A DNA stretch of 64,000 nucleotides from Liolophura sinensis (Eukaryota > Mollusca > Polyplacophora > Chitonida > Chitonidae). The position numbers were made by a program, and so were the translations under genes. The notes beneath the pieces were generated by a model. It made no database searches. It saw only the letters and a program-made list of their open reading frames with translations, and was not told the DNA's origin. The DNA lies in NCBI RefSeq assembly GCF_032854445.1, contig NC_088306.1:18139764-18203763 (forward strand), written 5' to 3'. Below, piece by piece: positions 13,301 through 22,300 of the stretch (the first letter of the stretch is position 1; each line of letters starts with the position of its first letter).

Positions 13301-16300
13301 AGGGTACTAGAGGATCACTGGGGCCTGTGACCTTTGAACTTCTCTTGTGATCAGAATTCTGTTTATTCTATGCCTCAGCAGAAGCAAAGAATGTTCATTT
13401 GGCCCATCATGCTTTGGTTTCTTATGCACAAACCTGCTCCAAATATTGTCTGACAAATCAATTAGAACCAGAGCTCACAGGGTTAACTATGAGTTTGTCA
13501 GATATAAAGTGGACTGTCAGGCATGAGGATTTCAGAATTGCTGGGAAACACTTTTTCATTCCATGTACTTTTGAACTGGGAAACGGTGGGAAAAATTTTT
13601 TGTGATTCAAACAATTTCTGCTGTGGGAACCGATTTACCTGTAATAATTTTAGTATTAATGGCATTTCGTCAAATAAATTTTGGTGTTTGGCATTTCTTG
13701 CAGATCTAATTTTCCTTTACTTTGTAAAATAAAAATTACCATAGTTCCTCAACCTGTCACTGAATGATTGAGGTATCTGACGGCAACTTATGGAAAAAAA
13801 GAAAGGAGAGAACTGGGTACTGTAACTTTGTCATTTTGAGTTAACTCCCCTACCTGCATGCAGTCAAACGAATCTCAGAATCCGAATTTCATACGAATCA
13901 CTGCTTCCTTGGTTAAGGACCTTCATTGACCTTCTGTCCTACATGTAATTCACTGGCTGTGCTACTTCCCGTTCATCGTGGCAGATTCTGTTAGAAGAAT
14001 CGAAAGCTAGAGACCACGTGATCTCCTTAATATCGAACAGTGCAGGTGAAGAAAATGGTCCTCACAATGTTATTGCATAGGAAAATGCCAATTTTTGAAT
14101 CGCTGTAAGCGATCCTTTATCCGTTGTATTTGTATAATTTTCAGCTTTCCAGATAGTCTGAGTATGTCTGCAGAGCTTTCGTGACATTATTTTATACAAC
14201 TAGGCCTTACTGGTCACTAACGAAGTGGCAACAAGTGTCCTTTTCCCCAATGCTTTAACATTGGGCGGCCATTTTGTTTTAGACACGAAAGGATGGCCAC
14301 GTGATCTCCAACTGCCGACCCGTCTTACAGAATAGCATTGCAGGCTCGCTGTACACAGAGTGATTGAAAAAGGTCCATTTTTCGTGAGACCACTTGTGGC
14401 AACAAAGTACAAGCGCCTAGTGACACCTTAGCCACAATTTGAAGGCTCACAACTCAAGCCCTTGGTCAATTAACTCTGTTCAATGTTTACTAAGCAGTAC
14501 TAAGTGAGTAGCAAAGGCTTTTTTTTTGTGGGAAACGGGCTTTCAGTTCTGGGAATTTTTAACGTGGCAGCCGACAGGTAAACGGAATGACCGTCTCTGT
14601 AAAATACATCATTCCTGGAAAAATATGACAAATCAGCATAAAAAGTGTGATAGTTTTCATCTCTATGGAAACTAGTCATTTATGAAGATCAAGGTAGGGA
14701 TTGTTTGCGGCTCTGATTGGTCGATATTAGGGACTGTCAGAATCTCAACCACAATGTTTTTTGTCAAGGTATTTGATTCTTAAAGATTTGAGGTAGAGAT
14801 TATTTTCGGCTCTGATTGGTCAATTTTTGTCAATGTATTTGATTCTTAACTATTTGAGGTTGCTCATCTTGCCGTTTGTGCCACTTGTTCTGACATTCGT
14901 TAAAGAACCGCCTGTCTGCTATCAGTATCAAGTTTGTACCCCACAACTGTGAGAAAGTTTGTCAGTAACTTGCCCAAGGTCAGTGGTTTACCCTGGGCAC
15001 TCCGGTTCCCTCTAGCCGTAAGACTCACTGCTGTCATACAGATCAATAAATCTTGAGTATGGCTTTAAACAACAATGAAATAAATAAGCTTGGGTGAATT
15101 GTTTGTTCATTTACAGTTTGCTTCAAATTGTCTACATTATGTAGCCTCTGAGAACAGTGGGAACCGATTTACTCTCTGGCCCATGGGTTTAGACAGGATC
15201 CTTTTTGTCACAAAACTATTTAGGGACATAGGCATAGTTACTTGAAACTTGAAATGCTTGAAAAGTGTGCTACTGATTTTGGCACAAATATACATGTATA
15301 TTGATACAAAAGATATTGATGCCATGTTAAGAATAAGCTGAAACAAGTCTGCATCGAAGTCCATGACAGTTTTCATCTCCATGGAAACTATTCATTTAAA
15401 TGGACTACTAGATCAAGGTAGGGATCATGTGCAGTTCTGATTAGTTGATATTAGAGGCTGTCAGAATCTCTACCACAATGGTTTGGTCTAGGTATTTGAT
15501 GCTTAACCATTTGAAGATGCTCATCTGGCCATTTGAACCGGCCCCAATAGCACAGTTGGTAGAGCGTCCGCTTCAGGAGGCGGTAGATCCAGGGTCAATC
15601 CTGGGTCGAATCACACCTAAGAACTTAATAGAGGAACTTGTAACTTCCTCACTTGGCAATCAGCATGAAGGGGATAGTGAAATGACTAGTTGACCCGCAT
15701 CAGTATAATGGTTTGGGTAGGGCAGCTTACTTGCCTTCAGTAAGGCGTCTCAGTGAAACAGCATGAAATAAAAGAGCGGTGGAAATCCGTCCTTCAACAA
15801 TGACGCACATTACGTGCACTCTGAGGATTCCTTCGTTGTCATATGACTGAAAAGTTATTGAGTACAACGTTAAACCCCAAGCACTCACTCAGTCAATCTA
15901 CCCATTTGTGCTACGTATTCTAACATTTATGAAGAAATCCCCGTCTTCTGTCAGTATGAAGTTTGTACCCCTCAACTTTGGGAAAGTTTGCCCGTAACTT
16001 GCGAAGGTTTACCCCAGGCACTCCAGTTTCCTCCAGCCATAGAACTGACTGCCAGCATATAAGTATGAAAAATAACAACGAAATAAATGAGTTTGGGAGA
16101 ATGGCTTGTTTGTGTACATTCACAGTTTGCACCAAATTGTCTACGTTCTGTAGCCTTTGAGCCCTCTCTGGCCAGTGGGTTTAGACGGGTTCATTTCATA
16201 CAATGTTTGTCACAAGGACGACTTTGGGACATCGGCATAGTTGCATATATACGTCATCAGAATCCAATGTGTATGTATTTTGATCCAAAAATATATTGAG

Positions 16301-19300
16301 ACCAGGTTAAGAAGAACATGAGAAAAACCTGCATTAAAGTCCATGGCAGTTTTCATCTCCATGGAAACTGGTCATTTAAGAAGAATGCTAGATCAAGGTA
16401 GAGATCGTTTGCAGCTTTGATTGGCCAATATTAGAGACTGTCAGAATCTCTACTACAATATTTTTTGTCAAGGTATTTGATTCTTAACGATTTGAGGGTG
16501 CTTGCTCTGTTCGTGTGGCCGTGTGCATAATATCTTTTAACGTCCATAGAATAACACTTATCTTCCATCAGTATGAAATCTGTGCACCACAACTTTGAGA
16601 AAGTTTTTAACTTGCCAGAGGTCTGTTTTACCCAGTAAGCTCAAACTCTAACCCTAACTGACTACCAACATATGAGTGAAAAATTTTGAGTGTGATGTTC
16701 AGCAACATTGAAATAAATAAGTTTGTGGGAATTGTTTGTTGTGTACATTCGCCGTTTGCACCAAATTGTCTTCGTTCTGTAGCCTCTGAGCCCTCTCTGG
16801 CGAGTGGGTTTAGAAGGCTCATTTCATACAATCTGTTATGAAAATATTTTGGATCATCATCGCTGACTGAAACATATTTTTGCAGAGTGCAACTAATACT
16901 GACGCAAATATATGTGTATATTGATGTAAAAAATATTGAGACCAGCTTAATAATGACATGAAACAAGCCTACATGGTCCATGATAGTTTTGGTTTCCATG
17001 GAAACTAGTCATTTATGAAGAATGCTGAATCAAGAGAGAGATCGTTTACAATTCTGATTGGTCAATATTGGAGATTATCAGAATCTCTACTGCTAAAATA
17101 GTTTGCTTTTTTTACTTTTTTTTTTTTTTTGCTCTTGAAAAGTCAGTCATGTCAGTCCTGTCCACAAAACTTTCAGACCTTGGGGGCCAGTTCACAAAGC
17201 CATGTCTGACTTGGGTCAAACTAACCACTAACCCTTTAACAATGACATTAAGAGTTCAAATCTCTCAAAATGAGTATCCTAGTCACAGATGAAACTTTAG
17301 GTCAGTATCTTTCACGGAATAATGTTCCAAAAATACTTCAGACAAAATTTTTACATTCAGTCCTGCTTAAAGAAGTCTTCATTTACAAATATATGCAACT
17401 GTTATTCTTTTATCAGTTTTGAACCCACGAATAGTTGTTAACAAAATGGTTTCATGCCATCTTGTTTGTTTACAGCTGAAGATGTGAAGACACTGGAGAA
17501 TGATGCAGACTGGCAGTTTGTCACACTGGGAGAACAGGTATTTTCAATGTTGATTTCTGCCATATTTTCACATTTAGAACATGCTTCAGTTGTTAAGATG
17601 ATCAGAGATGTCCAGTGTTTAAATCAAGAAGAGTTTATCTGATTAGCTTCCTTGTAATTCTGCTCTGACCATTTATTTTTCAGGGTGCCTGAATTGCATT
17701 TCACATTGTTTTTGTTTACGTGAAAAACTAACTGGTCAGGGTACAGATAGATGGACTGTTTACAGGCCATTTATCCGGCCGTAAGTGGGAAGGCCTGCCA
17801 GCAACCTGCAGATGGTCGTGGGTTCCCGCTGGGCTCTGCACCCGGTTTTTTCCCACCATATTGCTGGCTACTGTCGTATTAGTGAAATATTCTTAAGTAT
17901 GGTGTAAAACACCAATCAAATGAATAAAGAAACATAGATCAATTACTTAAACAATTTTATGACACTCATGCACCTAGTTTTAAACAGTTGCTTTTGTCAG
18001 GGTGAGTTACTGGAAATATTTTATTTCTCTGTTTTTGTTTTCAGCAAAGTTTTGGCATTCGCACAGCGGGTTTAGAGGAGAAGGCTACTGCGTGTCAGAT
18101 GTTGGTGTGCTACGCCCGAGAACTCAAGGAGGCCTTCTCAGAATATTCAGAGGAGGTCGTCAAAATCATGGTCCCACTTCTCAAATTCTACTTCCACGAT
18201 GATATCCTTTTGTTTGAAAAATCTATTGAGTAAATGGAAAAACGGTTTAAGCCTCTTCCTTCAGTATGGTTGGATGAGTAATCCCGAATATGAAGTTGCC
18301 ATATTTCGTCTAAAGTTTGGTAGGTAAAAATGTGCTTTCAGAAGAACATAAAGGTCTTAAAATGATAATTCTGATGCATACACAACACTTTTAAGTTTTT
18401 CAGATGAGAAATTTATCAAAATTCGCAAATAAAATGGTACGTGGCCCTATTAGGTGATGAATCAGTCAGAATCAAGCAGTCACTTAAAAAATGCTAAACT
18501 AAAAATCAGGTGAAACACAGTAATGTTGTGAGAGAAAAGGTTAGATTTTCTTTAGCATTCTTTTCAGCAACAAGGGTATTGAATTTTGGTGTGCCCGCAT
18601 GAAAGTATAGCAGCTTACCCATCATTTGAGTCAATGAAGTTTCTTGCAGAGTTATACCCAGGTGTGTCTGTATCTACAAAGTTTGAATTTTCAAGGTTAA
18701 AAGTACTCAATGGATCTGAATTTAAATGGCTTCCCTAAGAATGCTACATAATGTGAGAGGTTGCCAGCAGCTCTAATTGGTCATTATTGGAGACCATTAG
18801 GATACTCATTTCTCAGAGTAATAGATGACCTTAACCTTTGTCACATGTACGGATATCTGCAGCAGAGAGTTTACCCCATCTACTGGAATGTGCCAAAATC
18901 AAGGGAGAGCAATATGTGGTAGACATGTGGGCTTATATCTGTCCACAGCTGCTGAAGGCTCTGGAGATAGAGCCTGAACAAAATGTCCTGCCCGAGCATC
19001 TCAACTCTCTGGCGAAGGTAAGCGCATGTGCACTCAACCTGTAACTAGGAGTCCAAACTTTGGACAAAAAGAAGAATTTCAAATGTTTTTCTAAAGTATG
19101 GGTTCATTGTTTGTTTTTTATAGAAATTTTTGTGTCAGTTTTGCACATTTGCATTCAAAAAAAGTAAAAGCAGCATACAACCCTAGTCAGATTAAAAGTA
19201 AAAAAATGTGTACTGGTTAGCATGTACCTTAATGGGCAGGTTTGTGCCTAAAATTGTTGCCTTTTTTCAAGGAGCAAAAGAAATATCTGATTTAGTACAC

Positions 19301-22300
19301 GTGGATTCATTCTGTACTAAGAACTTGTCTAACGAAATAGTAGCCAAATCAGTACATTTGAACTGTGATATTGTCTTCTGTTTTATCTTATTCTGTTTGT
19401 TTTTTTTTTCCTGAAATTTTGTGACAATTGTTTTTGTTGATAGTGTATAGAGACATTGGGGAAGGGCTGTTTGTCAGATGAGTACATGTCTAGCACAATA
19501 CAAAACCTGGACAGAATTCTGAAGGAGCATTTTGAGCGCCAGTTAAAGAGACAAGGTGAGAAAACATGGGCTATCCCAGTTCATGGGGGTGGGGGAGAGG
19601 TACCATCAGCTATATCTTAGTACACTTTTTGTCATATGATGAATATGATGTTTTCTCTTCCAAATACATTCCAGATAAAGCTGGGGTTTTTTTTCTGTCT
19701 GTTCAGTAGTAAAATATTTGGGAGGTTTTCATAACATGCAGTCTTGATCATGGTTTGTTAGAGATAGATACACCTTAAATGAAAACATTTCCCATTGTTT
19801 TCTTTTTCAGACCAGAGAAAAGATGAAGATTATGATGATGTTGTAGAGGAGTCTTTGCTAGACGAGGTAAGAAAGTCACACATTCTGTTGTCACCTTGTT
19901 CCTGGTGATATTCCATCAGTACATGTACACTGGGAAAGTCTGACTTGTGAATATACAACTTCCAGCTTAATGAACACGTTTTGATGTAGTTACTAACATC
20001 AACCTGCCTCGCAACATGATCAACTGGAACACAGTCATAACACCGAAGTCCAATCAACGCAGTCGGAAGAAACAGAAACTACAGGAAGCCATCCAGATTA
20101 AGAGATTAAAGCCAAGCCTGAAAAGAGATCAAGGTTTTAATCTCCCCCTCAGCTTATTATCCGATAATCCTCCAAAACCACTAGGAACCCCACCGAGTCT
20201 AAAAGTGTTAGTCACTTAATACCAGAGTACTGTTAGTCACTTAATACCATAGTACTGTTAGACTAAACCTGTTAGTCACTTAATACCAGAGTACTGTTAG
20301 TCACTTAATACCAGAGTACTTTTAGATTAAACCTGTTAGTCACCTAATACCAGAGTACTATTAGTCATTTAATACCATAGTACTGTTAGACTAAACGCAT
20401 TAGTCACTTAATACCAGAGTACTGTTAGTCACTTAATACCAGAGTACTGTTAGATTAAACCTGTTAGTCACCTAATACCAGAGTACTATTAGTCATTTAA
20501 TACCATAGTACTGTTAGACTAAACCTGTTAGTCACTTAATACCAGAGTACTGTAAGGCTAAACCTGTCAGTCACTTAATACCAGAGTACTGTTAGTCACT
20601 AGTCACAGAGTAGTTGATGGCCGTAGTTCATCTTATTCTTGATTAAAATATAAAATTAAAATTCATTATTTAATTAAAACTTGGTACATTCAGTTTCACA
20701 AGCTGCACACATAGTTCCAGTTTTCCAAAACATTTTGAAACTTCATACATGACTTCACTGATAGAGAAAGTTTAAGTTTTTTTGGTTGTTACATCCATTT
20801 CTGAGAAAGTTATGGTAATTTTTGCACTGCTCTGGAGTTATTATACTGATCGCTCACACTGGGGTACAGGCCTCCCAGACTGGTCCTCGACTGTTGCAAC
20901 TATCCTTGGTCACCAACATTTTGCTGTCCTCACTTTTTAGTGTTATTCATGTCACTTGTGTATAACAACAGGAAATGAAACAGGTGTTTCCTATTTCTTT
21001 AAAGATTCCATTTCATGGATCTACTTTTTCAGGATGATGAAGACACATACATTCTGAGTAAAGTGGCTGATGTGGTACATTCATTATTTGGCACGCACAA
21101 GGAGACATTCTTACCAATGTTCGAACAACTTCTACCACATTTCGTTAAATTATTGGTAAGTTGTCCACCACTGTAAATATATCTTTTGAAGCACTTAAAA
21201 AATAGATATCCAGTCGAGAGCTCGCATGCCAGCTCGCACAGTGACCTAGGAGCTTCTCACCAATGCAGGGGCCTCTCTGGCTCGGTTAGCGCACTAGCGC
21301 AGCATAATGACCCAGGCGCCTCTCACCAATGCGGTCACTGTGAGTTGAGGTCCAGCTCATGCTGGCTTCCTCTCCGGCCGTACGTGGGAAGGTCTTCCAG
21401 CAACCTGCGGGTGATCCTGGATTTCCCCTGGTTTCAGCCCACCAAAATGCTCAAATATTTTTGAGTAAGGCGTAAAACACCAATTTTTTTGTTGTTTTTT
21501 TTTTTTTTCTTTTTGTTTTTTGTTTCTTATTTTTTCTTGAATACAACATATCAAACAGCCCCATGGTTTTGTTTGCTTTAATTTAAGTGAAATATATCTG
21601 CTCAAAGCTGTTAGTAAAAGCTTATGGAATGTATTTGTATTTCTAACACACCTTTGCACAGAGATGGCACATAGAGCTAACTGTGTTCTCTCTCCCTACA
21701 GGACCCTAGTCGACCCTGGCCTGACAGACAGTGGGGTTTATGTATCTGGGATGATGTACTAGAACATACCGGCCCAGTAAGTCACCTCAGCATTGGTTGA
21801 TAAATACCTTTGTCTTATGATATGTGTTTGCGTAAATTCAGCAGAAAGCAACAGTTGAAAATTTTGTTCAGAGGACAAAATTCAGACACCAAGAAAAAGC
21901 CGTGATCTTTCCCTGAATGCTTGTTTAGTGAAGATGGTCCACCATACCTTCTTGAGACAACATTACATTTCAGTCCATTCTCAGTGAAAGCAGTTGAGAT
22001 GTCATGATGTTAGAAAAATATTGAATAAATCTAACAATGTATGGGACATCTGGTTGATCAACCGTTGGCTTGCAACAATGTTGATTATAATTGATTGATG
22101 TATTGACTTTGATTTCCCAGCATTCTGTGAAATACCAGGAGTACTTCCTGCCAAGCCTAATGACGTACATCTGTGATAAGCAAGGGGAGGTAAGGCAGGC
22201 TGCTGCATACGGGATTGGTGTGATGGCACAGTTTGGAGGAGATGCCTACGCCCAGGCCTGTGCGCGTGAGTTAATCATTATTGAACATGGTTATCTGAGA

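Noticed and set aside
15536-15612. tRNA gene (A and B box-like sequence)
   Set aside because: It is the head of a SINE-2 with target-site duplications. The stems are imperfect and the element continues for 360 bp. The same applies to the SINE-1 and SINE-3 heads and to the B-box-like sites at about 36700, 39620 and 47062.
18812-18844. Possible AG acceptor (TTTCTCAG at about 18816) instead of the AC end
   Set aside because: Exon sequence from there would run through TAA, TAG and TGA in all frames before reaching VRISAAES, and there is no matching GT donor upstream.
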